From Piromyces finnis (lineage: Eukaryota; Neocallimastigomycota; Neocallimastigomycetes; Neocallimastigales; Neocallimastigaceae): DNA of 64,000 bases. Under the pieces are notes generated by a model that saw nothing but the letters and a program-made list of their open reading frames with translations, did not search any database and had not been told where the DNA came from. Where the stretch lies: NCBI GenBank assembly GCA_002104945.1, contig MCFH01000025.1:248001-312000 (forward strand), given 5' to 3'. The translations under genes and the position numbers were made by a program. The number at the start of each line of letters is the position of its first letter. Positions within the stretch are counted from its first letter, which is position 1. Shown here in pieces: positions 24,669-35,545 of this stretch.

Positions 24669-27600
24669 ATGTCAGTCCTTTATATTAAAGATAAGAATTA
24701 TATCAGACGTGGTACCCGGTCTTTTGGTATCCCCTTAGATGATATTCGCTCCTTCTTTATCCGTGGTATTCGATCATGGTCAGTAAATATGCTATGGGAA
24801 AAACTCGAGGTTATTCTAGATGATAAATTTAATTCAGTTATTAGTGTTAAATATTTTCAGACTTTCAATGATCACTTTTTCTTAGTCAAGGTTCATGGTT
24901 CATCAAAAGATTGTATTAAAATCTTACACATGTTAAAGAAGAAACTTTCAGTTACCTCAATTTCCTTTTCAGCTCGTAGTAGAAGGAATCACAAATACAC
25001 TTTTTCCACTCTCAAACGTAAAATTTTAGTTTCTAATAAACATCAACATTCTATTCAACAATCATTTCAACAATCAGTTCAACAATCTCATCAACAATCC
25101 GATCTTCAACAAGATCTTCAACAAGATCTTCAACAAGTTTCCCATCATGAAAATATTCCAGATCTACAGCAAATACAATTTCAATCTCAACATTCAACAA
25201 TTAATTCTAATAGCTCTATCAACTCTGATAACAGTTCAATAGTTGATAGTTCTTCAGTTTCACAGCCATCTAGTAATAGTTCTACTTATTCCTCTGATGC
25301 ATCATCCATTAATAACGATGACTTTAATAATAATAATAGCAACGATTCTTCCTCATCCAACAAGCCTGATAACTTTTCTTTTTGTCTTAGTTGGAACACC
25401 AATGGGTGGAATCACGAAAAGAGAGATAGTATTAGCTATTTCACAGCTATTTTCAAACCATTATTTCTATGTTTCCAAGAAACTGGTAATGGTTCTGGAT
25501 CGAATACAGATTATCCTTGTCGTGTTACTTTGCGAAACTATAGACACTTTTTCAAGAAAGCTGACGAATCAGTTCCAGGAATGAGAGGTTTATATTTAGG
25601 TTTTCACAATTCGTGTCAAGCCTCACTTGAAAACTTCTCTGGAAAGTATATTATTTCTATTTATACTTTTAGTCTCTGGAATAGATTCAAATGCTCGATT
25701 GGTAATGTTTATATGCCTCATAGTCATCACAACATCTATGTTGATCATGCAAAGTTAGAAGTTCGCTTGTGGTTACAAACTCATTCATCCCATCCATCGA
25801 TTCTTGTTGGTGATTTTAATATGTCTAAAGTAAAATTATCCAACTGGTTATCAACTAATGGATTAGGAGATTGGGAAATTCTTCCGCTTAGAGGGTCGAC
25901 TATCTCTTGGACTCGAGGTGATCAATCTTCCGACATTGACCATGCTCTTATCAATTCGAAGATGAAAGATCTTATTCACTCAGGATCATTTATAAATAAT
26001 TTTTATCCTGTATCAGACCATAAGCCACTTCTTATTAATGGTAAAATTATTCCTATGGAAGATTTTTCTAATGACTTTAATGTTCCTAAGAAAATTCTGA
26101 AATGGAATAGATTAAAATGTATTGAGGAAAAGGAATCTATTCTCAGTCATAATAAATTCCAAATACTTTCAGCAAAATTCAACGATCCTAATGTTTCTAC
26201 AGATGAACTTTCCAAAGAGTTTACTTCAACTGCTTTTTCAATTGCAGACGAGCTCAGTATTACCTCAGCAAATAATGTTATAAAGTCTTCATTTCATATT
26301 TCACAACAAATTTTTAATCTTCAAAAAATCAAAATGAAGTTGTATAAGAGATTTAAAAAAGAAAGAATTTATGATATAGATGAATTTATTAAAAGAATTA
26401 AAATCTACCGTAAGCTCATTGATTACATCCACAAAAGATGTAATGAATTTAGGAAACAAGAATATCTTCATTGGATTAAAACAGGATGTGAGTATATGAA
26501 GAGTCATAATCCTAAGAAGGCCTGGAAATGGATCAAGAAAACTGCAAAAATTGGAAAAGATTCTTTCTTTATTGCTCAACCAATTAAAAATAAAAATGGA
26601 GAATTAGTTGTTGCTACAGAAGAACAACTAGATGTGTGGCATGATCATTTCGAAAATCTTGCATCAGATCCAAGTGGTGTAAGTCTTGATTTGGAGCATT
26701 GGTATGAAGAACCAATGAATAAACGTTTTTCACTTCCTATGCTTGATGAGTGGGATATCAACCAAGATATTAGTATTGATGAAGTCAAGTCAGCTATCCT
26801 CTCTACTCCAAATTATAAAGCATCAGGTCCGGATGGTATTCCAATTGAATTTTACAAAGCATTAATTCCATCAAGTAATGATTCTAATAATGCTACAGGT
26901 AATAATTCTTCTGGTAATACTACTTCAGATAATGATGCTCATGGTTTAAATTTTATTCTTAAATTATTTAACCGTATTTGGGATGGAGATTTCCCCAACT
27001 CATGGAATGAATCCAGTATTGTTTCTATTCCTAAGAAGGGAGATTTGACAGATTGTGATAACTATCGAGGTATATCACTTATCAATAATGGTATTAAGTT
27101 GATCTCCAAAATTGTCACCACTAGAATCTCAGAATATGGTCTAAAGAATAATTTCATTAGACCTGAACAATTTGGTTTTCGAAAAAAGGAAGAAAGTATC
27201 AGTCTTTTCATTTCAATCCAAGAAATATGCCGTAGACGTCAATTAGATAATAAAGAGACATATTTGGCCTTTTTAGATCTCAGGAAAGCATACGATTCAG
27301 TCCCAATCGGTAATATTCTCCATAAATTAGATTGTTTAGGAATCCGAGGTAAGAGTTTACAATTTATCAAAAATTTATATTTAACATCTAAGGCTAATGT
27401 CAAATTAGATGGACAATTCTCGAAATCTTTTGATGTGAAGAAAGGAGTCCGTCAAGGTTGCCCACTTTCGCCTATTCTTTTTAATCTCTTTATTAATGAT
27501 ATATTTAAAGAGTGTGAAGATCTAGGAGTCAGTTTAGGTGACACTCGATGCTGTGGTGGACTTTTTGCAGATGATATAGTTATTTGTGCTCCAACAAGAG

Positions 27601-29204
27601 GATGCTTAAAAAAGATGCTTAGAAGAGTTAATGAATGGGCCTTGTATAATGAAATGGAATTTGGTATCCAGAAATGTTCAACGATGGTGATTCGTCCTGA
27701 ATCAATAGAAAATCAGAACAAGAGAGATCCAACATTTTACCTAGCAGGACAACCCATTCCAACTACTGACTGCTACACTTATCTTGGTGTTCCATTTGAT
27801 AAGAATTTGTCCCTTAAACCAGTAATTAAAGTTCTTAATAACAAGGTTTTGAAAGGACTTTTCTCAGTCAGTAAATTCTTAAGAAATCCTAATATTCCTA
27901 TTCCTTTCAAAAAACTAGTACTTAACTCACAAGTGATTAGCAGAGTTTCATACTTTGCACCATTACTTGGATCCAACAAAGCTAGGTCTAGGATTGCTCA
28001 GAAGCATGTTAACAAAGGAATACGATGGGTTGCCGGAGTTCATAAAGCTGTATCGTTTATATCTTTATACTCTATCTCAAAAGATTTGAATATTCCTCCA
28101 TTGTCAGCCAAATGTGCATTAGCTCAGGTTAGATGTTTTAACAAATGGAAAAACTCAAATTGTATTATCTCACACCTTGTCAATTACATTCCTAAATTTA
28201 GAAAATACACGTGGTGCAAATCAAGTAGGACACTTGAAAAAAAACTAAAGAAGCATGGAGATGTTAAAGCAGTTAAAAACTTTTATTGGAAAGATCTCAA
28301 AGGGAATTCAATCAAAGCGCAATATTATGATGATAATAAATTTATTGAAACTAAAGATTTTATTAAATTATGTTATGAGTACCCAGAGTTTGCCTATGGC
28401 TTCTACTGGCTATTGAAAGCAAGAAGCGGATATAAGTTGGATGCTAGAGTTGCCAAAGCTGCTAAATTTGTTGATCCAGTTTGTCCTAACTACTGTCCAT
28501 GTTGCAAGTGTGGAGATCAAAGTATTAAACATTGGTTATTAGATTGTCCAACATTTAGAGATATCCGTATTAAACATTATGATTCCATAGTCCAGCTATT
28601 AAATTTTTTCAGTCAACGTAATTCCAATAGTCCTATCAATAATAATGAAATTGATAATGTCAGTAGAGATAGCAATAACAGTAATAGTAATAGTAACAAT
28701 AATAATAATAACAATAGTAATAATAACAATAGTAGTAATAGTAATAATAGAAATAGTAATAATAACAATAGTAGTAATAGAAATAATAATATTAATAATG
28801 ATAGCAATAGTGAAGATAATAATTCTAATTTAGATAGTAATTTAGTTAATGATAGTAATAGTTCTAATAATCCGGTGAATATTAATGTGTATGATTATTC
28901 TAGTGTGTGCAGTAAAATATTTAAATTCCTTCTTGGGGGAAGAAGTTTTAACAATATCAATTACAATTCAAGGGAATGGAAAGAACTTTGTAAGCATCAG
29001 ATTCAATCTGGTACTAATGAAGGAACACCATTCTTGACGGTAACCGCGGAACTTCTAACCAAAATCATGCCTTTTGCTATTGGCCAGCAATGGTCAATGT
29101 TCAAAAGGTTTGAAGCAACATCCAAGAGCGTCAATGCTGAAGAAACAGTAAGACAGGCCAGGAGGGCCAGCGCAACCAATGGAGATCATAATTTTGTTCC
29201 ATGA
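24669..29204 (+). CDS. LINE polyprotein: APE endonuclease, reverse transcriptase, zinc knuckle
   Basis: 1511 residues, uninterrupted. An N-terminal part (1-110) with a basic Arg-rich end is followed by a Gln-rich repeat (about 120-160) and a Ser/Asn linker. The apurinic-type endonuclease spans about 237-455: SWNTNGW, FQETGNG, VGDFN, SDIDHAL and the terminal SDHKPLL. This enzyme would nick the target DNA. The reverse transcriptase spans about 715-1050: SGPDGIPIEFYK, block A FLDLRKAYDSVP near 868, block B RQGCPLSPILFN near 928, and the catalytic FADD at 966-969. A Cys/His cluster CPCCKCGDQSIKHWLLDC near 1276-1293 fits a zinc knuckle of the C-x2-C-x8-H-x4-C type. An Asn/Ser-rich spacer (about 1315-1400) is followed by a C-terminal domain starting FKFLLGG, which recurs in every related fragment in the window. 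Together these are the parts of target-primed reverse transcription. Confidence 0.95.
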   Translation: MSVLYIKDKNYIRRGTRSFGIPLDDIRSFFIRGIRSWSVNMLWEKLEVILDDKFNSVISVKYFQTFNDHFFLVKVHGSSKDCIKILHMLKKKLSVTSISFSARSRRNHKYTFSTLKRKILVSNKHQHSIQQSFQQSVQQSHQQSDLQQDLQQDLQQVSHHENIPDLQQIQFQSQHSTINSNSSINSDNSSIVDSSSVSQPSSNSSTYSSDASSINNDDFNNNNSNDSSSSNKPDNFSFCLSWNTNGWNHEKRDSISYFTAIFKPLFLCFQETGNGSGSNTDYPCRVTLRNYRHFFKKADESVPGMRGLYLGFHNSCQASLENFSGKYIISIYTFSLWNRFKCSIGNVYMPHSHHNIYVDHAKLEVRLWLQTHSSHPSILVGDFNMSKVKLSNWLSTNGLGDWEILPLRGSTISWTRGDQSSDIDHALINSKMKDLIHSGSFINNFYPVSDHKPLLINGKIIPMEDFSNDFNVPKKILKWNRLKCIEEKESILSHNKFQILSAKFNDPNVSTDELSKEFTSTAFSIADELSITSANNVIKSSFHISQQIFNLQKIKMKLYKRFKKERIYDIDEFIKRIKIYRKLIDYIHKRCNEFRKQEYLHWIKTGCEYMKSHNPKKAWKWIKKTAKIGKDSFFIAQPIKNKNGELVVATEEQLDVWHDHFENLASDPSGVSLDLEHWYEEPMNKRFSLPMLDEWDINQDISIDEVKSAILSTPNYKASGPDGIPIEFYKALIPSSNDSNNATGNNSSGNTTSDNDAHGLNFILKLFNRIWDGDFPNSWNESSIVSIPKKGDLTDCDNYRGISLINNGIKLISKIVTTRISEYGLKNNFIRPEQFGFRKKEESISLFISIQEICRRRQLDNKETYLAFLDLRKAYDSVPIGNILHKLDCLGIRGKSLQFIKNLYLTSKANVKLDGQFSKSFDVKKGVRQGCPLSPILFNLFINDIFKECEDLGVSLGDTRCCGGLFADDIVICAPTRGCLKKMLRRVNEWALYNEMEFGIQKCSTMVIRPESIENQNKRDPTFYLAGQPIPTTDCYTYLGVPFDKNLSLKPVIKVLNNKVLKGLFSVSKFLRNPNIPIPFKKLVLNSQVISRVSYFAPLLGSNKARSRIAQKHVNKGIRWVAGVHKAVSFISLYSISKDLNIPPLSAKCALAQVRCFNKWKNSNCIISHLVNYIPKFRKYTWCKSSRTLEKKLKKHGDVKAVKNFYWKDLKGNSIKAQYYDDNKFIETKDFIKLCYEYPEFAYGFYWLLKARSGYKLDARVAKAAKFVDPVCPNYCPCCKCGDQSIKHWLLDCPTFRDIRIKHYDSIVQLLNFFSQRNSNSPINNNEIDNVSRDSNNSNSNSNNNNNNNSNNNNSSNSNNRNSNNNNSSNRNNNINNDSNSEDNNSNLDSNLVNDSNSSNNPVNINVYDYSSVCSKIFKFLLGGRSFNNINYNSREWKELCKHQIQSGTNEGTPFLTVTAELLTKIMPFAIGQQWSMFKRFEATSKSVNAEETVRQARRASATNGDHNFVP

Positions 29205-29438
29205 CAAAATTTTGATCTTTGGCTCGGTGTCCCATTGGAAGTCAAATACAATTATTATACTTTAGTATGATAGTGGCTTTCTTACTTTAATTAAAATTAC
29301 TAGAATACATTATACCCAATTTTTATTCATTTGTGTTTATTTAAACATATTTTTTTTATTTTTATTTATTTTTAATTTTTTATTACATGTATTATAATTT
29401 TAATTAAATTAATAATAAAGTTTAAAATATTTGATGCC

Positions 29439-29482
<44 letters not shown>

Positions 29483-29485
<3 letters not shown>

Positions 29486-29495
29486 TTCAAATTAT
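29483..29495 (+). repeat. LINE target-site duplication, right copy
   Basis: TATTTCAAATTAT, identical to 23757-23769, directly follows the LINE poly-A. Confidence 0.93.
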
Positions 29496-30120
29496 AACAA
29501 TTATCTTGGTGTTTCACTCACAAATCAATGTTGAATTAAATATACTCTCAGATTATTACAAATAAAATATCAATGTATGATTTTACTTGTGGTTTCATTA
29601 AACCTGAAAAAATTGGATTCCGTAGTAAAGAAGAATGCATTAATTTATACATTTCAATTAAAGAAATCTATCAGAAAAGAAAAATTAAAGATAAATTCAC
29701 CTACCTCGCTTTTCCTGACCTTAAAAAAAAAAAAAAAACTTATGATTCTGTTCCAATTTTCAATATCCTCACTAAACATAACAATGACATAGTGATGTAT
29801 GGTAGGTACCTTTAATTTCTTACTAATCTGTACCTTTTTTCGAAAGCTCGTACAATTTTCAATGGTAAAAATTTTAAAAATGTTTTAAATTCATTGTAAA
29901 TATTCGTTATCACCAATTTTATTCAAATTTATTTATTAATGATATTTTAATAATTGCAAAAAAATATGGTGCTGAGGGTAAAAAAAAAAAAAAAAAAAAA
30001 AGATGTAGCGGACTCTTTGCTAATGATATTGTTACAGAGCTCCTTAAATAAATGATTAAAAGATTGGTGAATATTTCGGATGTGTCAGAAAATAATTTTA
30101 AAGTATTATATGTATCCTAC
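29496..30120 (+). pseudogene. decayed older LINE, downstream half of RT region
   Basis: This continues the copy interrupted at 23769. Shifted frames give NNYLGVSLTN, then FIKPEKIGFRSKEECINLYI (intact copy: FIRPEQFGFRKKEESISLFI), TYLAFPDLKK ahead of a poly-A slip where block A should be, SPILFK in block B, and CSGLFANDIV in place of the catalytic GLFADDIV. Stops and A-tract expansions near 29720 and 29980 disable it. The homology fades after about 30085-30120. Confidence 0.85.
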
Positions 30121-31926
30121 TAGGCGGAAACACAATATTTTAAACGTTAAGTCAGGAGGAGGAAAGAAGGCGATTAATAAATAATATTTTTTTTTTCAAT
30201 ATTTTTCTCCAAAGTCATCTTTCCTGTATTCTTATGTTATAGAATTCTTTACTAATATTATGTCGATTGTGATTTGTGACTTTTACATAATGATCGATAT
30301 GTATTAAGTACTCTGAGTACAGCATTAGATCAACCCATTTATCGAGAGCGTGGACATCAAAAGGATAAGACCAAAAAGAAATTCTGATATAGAATTGAAT
30401 GATAATAATAGTAATCCACAAAGAATATTATCGAGGAATGAGAAGAGTTAAAGACCCTTTTATCCTTTTTACTTATTATGAAGTTTTTTTCTTCTTCTTT
30501 TTTATAAATTTATATTTCATTTTTATTTTTTATTAAATATAGTGTATTTTAATTAAATTAATTTATTCATAAATAAAATTATATCATCAAACTCAGGAAC
30601 TAATATATATATATATTTTTCTTTTTAGTAATATAGGACAAGTTGATGAACATATTAATATATTTAATGTATTTTGTATTTTGTAGTATTGGATCTCAAC
30701 AGATATGAAATTTTTTCAAAAGACTATTTGGTTGCAAATTACTCAAATATTATATTTAAAGTAAATAGTAATATTTGTTAATCATAAAAAAAAATAAAAT
30801 TACTATTATTTTAATTTTTTATAATTAATAATTATAGTAAATTGATTATATATATATATTACTATTTAATGAATTAAACATAACTTTGATTTATAAAAAA
30901 ATATATAAAGTATAACTAAACGTTATAATGCTTTAAATATATATATATATATTTTAATCATATAGTTTGATGACATATTTTTGATTTAAACCTAATAAAA
31001 TTTTATTTTATTTAACAACAAAGTATAATTTTGGTCTTTAATCATCATTTCTTTTTTTTTTTCTTTGAAGTGATGGTAGAGACTTTCAATATACATAATA
31101 CTGTGATTTATGCTAGTACTTTTAGGTGTATTGATGCAAACTAAATATTCTTTACTTAGGATATTAATACAATTACAAAGAACCTTTTCTTTTTTTTAAT
31201 AATAATAAAAAGATTAGGCACCTTAGAAATCTACATCTATTAAAATTATACAATGAAAATATAAAATAAAGAGAAAGAAAAATTAATTTTAAAAAAAAAA
31301 CGGGTCATTTTTATTCTAGCTTGTAAACTTTATAATATTAAAGTAGCTAGTGATTTTCAATTTATATATAAGAAGAAAATAATAAAAAGGAATATATCAA
31401 CTTTTATTTATACTGTTCGAAACATAATTATATTATTTATAATAATGAAACAATAGTAAAACTATAAAAATATAATAAATTTGAAGAGGGAAATTAGAAA
31501 ATGCATTACTTATACTCATCAAAAAATCTATAACTAACTAAAAGTGATATTTAGCATTCAAAAAAATGAAGGCATGAAGTAAAATTTTTCTTATTTTATC
31601 AATTGCTATAAAAAAAGAAAATTCTTGGTTATTGATTTGATTAAAATGAAATAGAACACAAAGGTTTTTTTTTTTTTTTAAAGAAGATGTTATAAAAAAA
31701 AAAAGTTTTGTTTTAACCCTTTTTAATTTCGTGTATTTTAACATTGATAATAAATTGATAATAAAGCCTTGAATTAATATAAATAAATTAAAACTTTGTT
31801 TTTTGATTATATATTTAATATATTACTGTTATTATATTTATATAAAATTATTAATAATTTCTACGAATATTCCTGATACAAAACTAATATTATTTCGTAA
31901 ATTTAATTTAATATAAAACTTAAATT
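30121..31926. other. intergenic region with unidentified coding-like patch
   Basis: A less-AT-rich patch at about 30215-30450 has an open minus-strand frame (FWSYPFDVHALDKWVDLML) that looks coding-like but matches nothing I recognise; it could be eroded transposon sequence. The remainder is A/T-rich without supportable genes. Confidence 0.45.
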
Positions 31927-31990
31927 AATGTTACACCAAAAGGTTAAAATTTTAGCCAATAGTTTTATACAAAAAAAAATTATATAAGGA
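31927..31990 (+). promoter_or_regulatory. shared promoter block of six-Cys gene 1
   Basis: AATGTTACACCAAAA is followed by TTTAGCCAATAGTTTTATAC (CCAAT box near 31956) and TATATAAGGA (TATA-like, near 31981). The same order of three elements precedes genes 3 and 4 of the family. Here it lies about 440 bases upstream of the ATG, and a TAAA-repeat leader lies between. Confidence 0.6.
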
Positions 31991-32270
31991 AGTATTAAGA
32001 GTTGTTTAATTTAGGTTTATAATTATGTCAACTTTATTAATATATTTTATGATAAAGAACTACTTGCGTTACATTCTTCTAAAACTACATGTATTTATAC
32101 ATTTACATTGTGGCTTAAACATATAATCAAATACAATATATACAAATACGTTTTAATACATTTCAATACATTTGAATACATGTGACATAACGTTTCACAT
32201 ATTCTAACAGGAAGAGAATCAATTTTTTTTAATATTAAAAAAAAATTAAAAAAACTATTTAATTATATCT

Positions 32271-32271
32271 A

Positions 32272-32350
<79 letters not shown>

Positions 32351-32352
32351 AT
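32271..32352. repeat. (TAAA)n microsatellite in the 5' leader
   Basis: About 20 tetranucleotide units, 44 bases before the ATG of six-Cys gene 1. It probably lies in the transcribed leader if the TATA-like site near 31981 is used. Confidence 0.95.
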
Positions 32353-32395
32353 ATTATTATTTTTAAAAAAAATTCAAGTAAAATAATAACTAAAA

Positions 32396-33184
32396 ATGAA
32401 GTTTTTAATTAAGGCTTTATTACTTGTTATTTCAATTGCAGAGATTAATGGTAGGGCTATTAAATTAACACAAAAATGTGAAGCTGCTTTAGAAAATTTA
32501 AAGAATGATGAAAAATTTTTTAATTGTGAAAAAGCTATTTTAAATGAAGATGTATCTACTGCTTGTTCTTATTGTACAAAGTTAAGTTTTACAAAAGAAG
32601 TTGAAACTTACTGTTCTTCCAATCCAAATGATAAATTTATGTTGGATGAAAGTGAAAAAGGTATTGAAATTATAAATGAATCATTCAAAAAACTTTGTAA
32701 ATATCCTTCTGAGTTTAAAGAATCATTGAAAGAATATAATAGCTCAATTAAAAACGATTCTTACGATTACTCTACTTACACCAACAGTGATTTAAATGGC
32801 AATAAATATGGTAGTAATGATACTTCTAATAATGATTCAAATGACAATAGTTTTACTAGTAATAGTACTACTAACAATAGAGCTGCTAATAATAGTTTAA
32901 ATAACAATAGTATTGCTAATAACGGAGCTACTAATAGTGGTGTTAATAACAATGGTTTATATGGAAGTGATTCTACTAATAATGGTGTCATTAATAATGG
33001 AGCTACTGTTAATGGTTCTCCTGATAACACTGCTACTACCAATCTTAACAATGTTATTCCAGAAAATAATAATACTAATGCTCAATCTAATACCAATAAT
33101 TCTGATGCTACATCTTCTAGTTCAAAATTATCCTATTCATTAGTTACTGCTTTTGTTTTAGTTGCCTTCAACTTTTTATTATAA
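32396..33184 (+). CDS. secreted GPI-anchored six-cysteine Asn-rich protein, paralog 1
   Basis: 262 residues, intronless. The signal peptide is residues 1-19 (MKFLIKALLLVISIAEING). A Cys domain has cysteines at 28, 44, 57, 60, 73 and 101, the same spacing as in paralogs 3 and 4 of the array. A long Asn/Ser/Thr/Gly-rich region (about 120-235) contains NNGATN-like units. The end is SSSSKLSYSLVTAFVLVAFNFLL: a small-residue omega-like site, a spacer and a hydrophobic tail, as in GPI-anchor signals. The protein is therefore predicted at the cell surface or wall, with the Asn-rich part as a stalk. The Cys pattern is not CFEM (eight Cys), and I recognise no named family. Its 3' UTR begins with a block shared with paralogs 2 and 3. 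Confidence 0.85.
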   Translation: MKFLIKALLLVISIAEINGRAIKLTQKCEAALENLKNDEKFFNCEKAILNEDVSTACSYCTKLSFTKEVETYCSSNPNDKFMLDESEKGIEIINESFKKLCKYPSEFKESLKEYNSSIKNDSYDYSTYTNSDLNGNKYGSNDTSNNDSNDNSFTSNSTTNNRAANNSLNNNSIANNGATNSGVNNNGLYGSDSTNNGVINNGATVNGSPDNTATTNLNNVIPENNNTNAQSNTNNSDATSSSSKLSYSLVTAFVLVAFNFLL

Positions 33185-33998
33185 GTAAACTTAATAGTAT
33201 TTAAAGATACTCAATAATAATCAAAGATAAAATATTTGATAATGAATCAAAATAAATAAAAAGAAGTACAAATAGTAAGTTAATAAAAAAAAACTAATTT
33301 TTATTATTAGTATTATAGAATAATGAGCAAAGTAATATAAAAAAGAAATTAAATATAAAAATAATAAAATAATAAAGTAATTCAAAGCTTTATTATTTAT
33401 AAAGAAAACTTAAAGAAATTATGTAAAAATAATATTTAGAAATTAAAAATAAAAAAAAAAAGAAATAAATAAGATATAAAATAAAAATATAAATAGTTTA
33501 TTAAAAATAATAAATATTTTTTTATGTAATTTTTTTATGTCAATTAGTTAATTCAGTTTATTTGAATGATTATTAATATTAAAAAATTGTATTTAAAGGT
33601 ATTCAACATTAGTTAAATAAATATTTTATATTTAGTAGTATCCGTTGTATGAATTATTTACTCCATTTTTAATTATAATAGTAAAATATTTTCAGATAGT
33701 CTTATTAATTATGTCAGAAGCAATATTATTATAAGGATGATTTTAGATTACTATTTTAGTAAATACTAATGCTTATAATTAATGTTGTGTATTTAAATTC
33801 ATAAAATCATATTTAAGAGAAAAAATGAAATTTTTACAATAATTTAAATATGGCACATTTATGGAAAATCCTCTTAACCCTTTTTTTTTTATTATTTAAA
33901 TTATTAATAATAATTTTGTAACAATTTTCAAGAAATAATTGTTACAAAAATTAATAATTTTATAATACTCTGAAACATTTAATTTAATTTAAGAAATT
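33185..33998. other. 3' flank and spacer within the six-Cys array
   Basis: The first 45 bases (GTAAACTTAATAGTATTTAA then AGATACTCAATAATAATC) are conserved after the stop codons of paralogs 1, 2 and 3. The rest is A/T-rich spacer. Confidence 0.6.
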
Positions 33999-34065
33999 AA
34001 TGTTACACCAAAAAATTAAATTAATAGTTCTGGTCAGAAATAAAAAATTATAAAAAAAAAACTAT
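33999..34065 (+). promoter_or_regulatory. decayed promoter block of six-Cys pseudogene
   Basis: AATGTTACACCAAAA is preserved, but the position of AGCCAATAGTTTTG in the functional copies reads ATTAATAGTTCTGG, so the CCAAT core is lost. A TATA-like AAATTATAAAA follows. Confidence 0.5.
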
Positions 34066-34123
34066 TAAATAATAATAATAATTATTATATCTATAAATAA
34101 TTAAGGAAAAATAATAACTGAAA

Positions 34124-34801
34124 GTGAAGTTTTTAATTGAAGCTTTATTACTTATTGTTTCAATAGCAGAAATTAATGGTAGAGATATTGATATATTGAT
34201 TTAACATCAATATGTATGGTTTTTTGTTGAAAATCTATCAAATGATAGAAAAATTTCTTAATTGTGAAAAAAACTCTTTTAAATGAAGATATATCTAATG
34301 CTTGTTTTTATTGTTCAAATTTAAGCTTAATAAATGAAACGTCTTGTTTCCTCCGATCCAGACGATAAGTATGAATTGGATATAGCTAAAAATAATTTTA
34401 ATATAATTAATAAAGTATATGAAGAAGATTATAAACATCCTACGAAATTTAAAGAAGGCTTAAAAGAATATAAGCAATATTATAATAAAAAAATTTCAAC
34501 TAACTACAATTTTTACAATAAGAATATTTTCACTAACAATGGTGCTACTAACAATAGAACTACTAAAATGGTTTAAATAACAATAATTTTGCTAATAATG
34601 GTGTTACTAATAATAATGGGTTTTAATAACGGAACTATTATTAATAGTGCTTCTGATAACATTAACAATACTGTTCCAGGAAATAATACTGTTACTAATT
34701 CATCCAGTGCTAACAATTCTAATGCTACATCTTCAAGTTCAAAGTTATCTTGTTCTTTAGTTACTGCTCTTACTTTAGTTGTTTTCAACTTTTTATTATA
34801 G
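34124..34801 (+). pseudogene. six-Cys GPI protein family, paralog 2 (pseudogene)
   Basis: The start codon position holds GTG (34124) in an otherwise conserved context. The signal-peptide-like KFLIEALLLIVSIAEINGR follows, then an in-frame TAA within 30 codons. Further shifts break the Cys domain (AATGAAGATATATCTAATGC and the SSDPDDKYELD segment remain recognisable), and a TAA interrupts the Asn-rich part near 34574. The C-terminal GPI signal (SSSSKLSCSLVTALTLVVF) survives in another frame to the stop at 34799-34801. It is thus a full-length but broken tandem duplicate. Confidence 0.85.
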
Positions 34802-35532
34802 GTAAACTCAATATCATTTAAAAATACTCAATGATAATCAATAATAATATACATGAATCAAAATAAATAATAAAGAATATAAATTGTAAGTTAATAAAAA
34901 ATTATTAGTTTTCATTTGTAGTACTATAAAATAATATAAAAAAGAAATTAAATATAAAAATAATAAATAATAAAATTATAAAACGGTTTTATTATTTGTA
35001 AATAAAATATAAAAAAAAATTAGAAAATATATATATAAAAAAAAAGAATCAAAGTAAATAAATAAGTAAATTAAAAAAAAAAAAAAACAAAGAAAAAAAT
35101 TGAATATATATAAAAGTATAATATATTAAAAATATTGCTTTTATATCATTTTTCTTATGTTGATTAGATGATCATGTTTATCGGGGTGACTATTGATGCA
35201 AAAGTAATAATTAAAATACTCAATATTGGTTAACAAAATATTTTATATTTAGTGATATTCGTAGTAAAATTTTATAATTATTTATTTTATATTTTCAATT
35301 TTTTCAATTATAATAGTAATAATAATGTTGAAGACGATAATTGATAGTAGTTATTTAAAAGACAGTAGTAATTCTATTTCTTTAAATTTTTTTTATTTAT
35401 ATGGTTATTTTTAGTTTAAATAATAATAATATTAGTTGTAATAATTTTAATGATTTTAGTAAATATTGATTTTAGTAATAATTATAGTTTTATATAAAAA
35501 ATTATTTCTATTCTTTATTTTTTTTTTTTGAT
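34802..35532. other. spacer within the six-Cys array
   Basis: Begins with the conserved 3' UTR block (GTAAACTCAATATCATTTAA), then A/T-rich DNA without a gene, up to the SINE-like insertion. Confidence 0.55.
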
Positions 35533-35545
35533 ATAAGAAATGAAA
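35533..35545 (+). repeat. SINE-like element target duplication, left copy
   Basis: ATAAGAAATGAAA, repeated at 36073-36085 on the other side of the element's poly-A. The first A is ambiguous with the poly-A. Confidence 0.8.

Larger units (their letters stand above)
23770..29482 (+). mobile_element. full-length LINE (non-LTR retrotransposon), 5.7 kb
   Basis: Bounded by a perfect 13-bp target-site duplication. Order: two 124-bp tandem monomers plus a decayed third, about 600 bases of further 5' UTR containing CAGGTAAGT near 24124, one uninterrupted 1511-codon frame (24669-29204), a 3' UTR of about 240 bases, and a poly-A tract of about 40 bases (29442-29482). Perfect duplication, long pure poly-A and an undamaged ORF all indicate a recent insertion that may still be competent. 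It landed inside the reverse-transcriptase region of an older relative. No separate ORF1 is found inside the boundaries. Confidence 0.93.

Noticed and set aside
30215-30421. Minus-strand 68-residue frame
   Set aside because: Short, with no start context or homologous motif; kept only as an unidentified coding-like patch.
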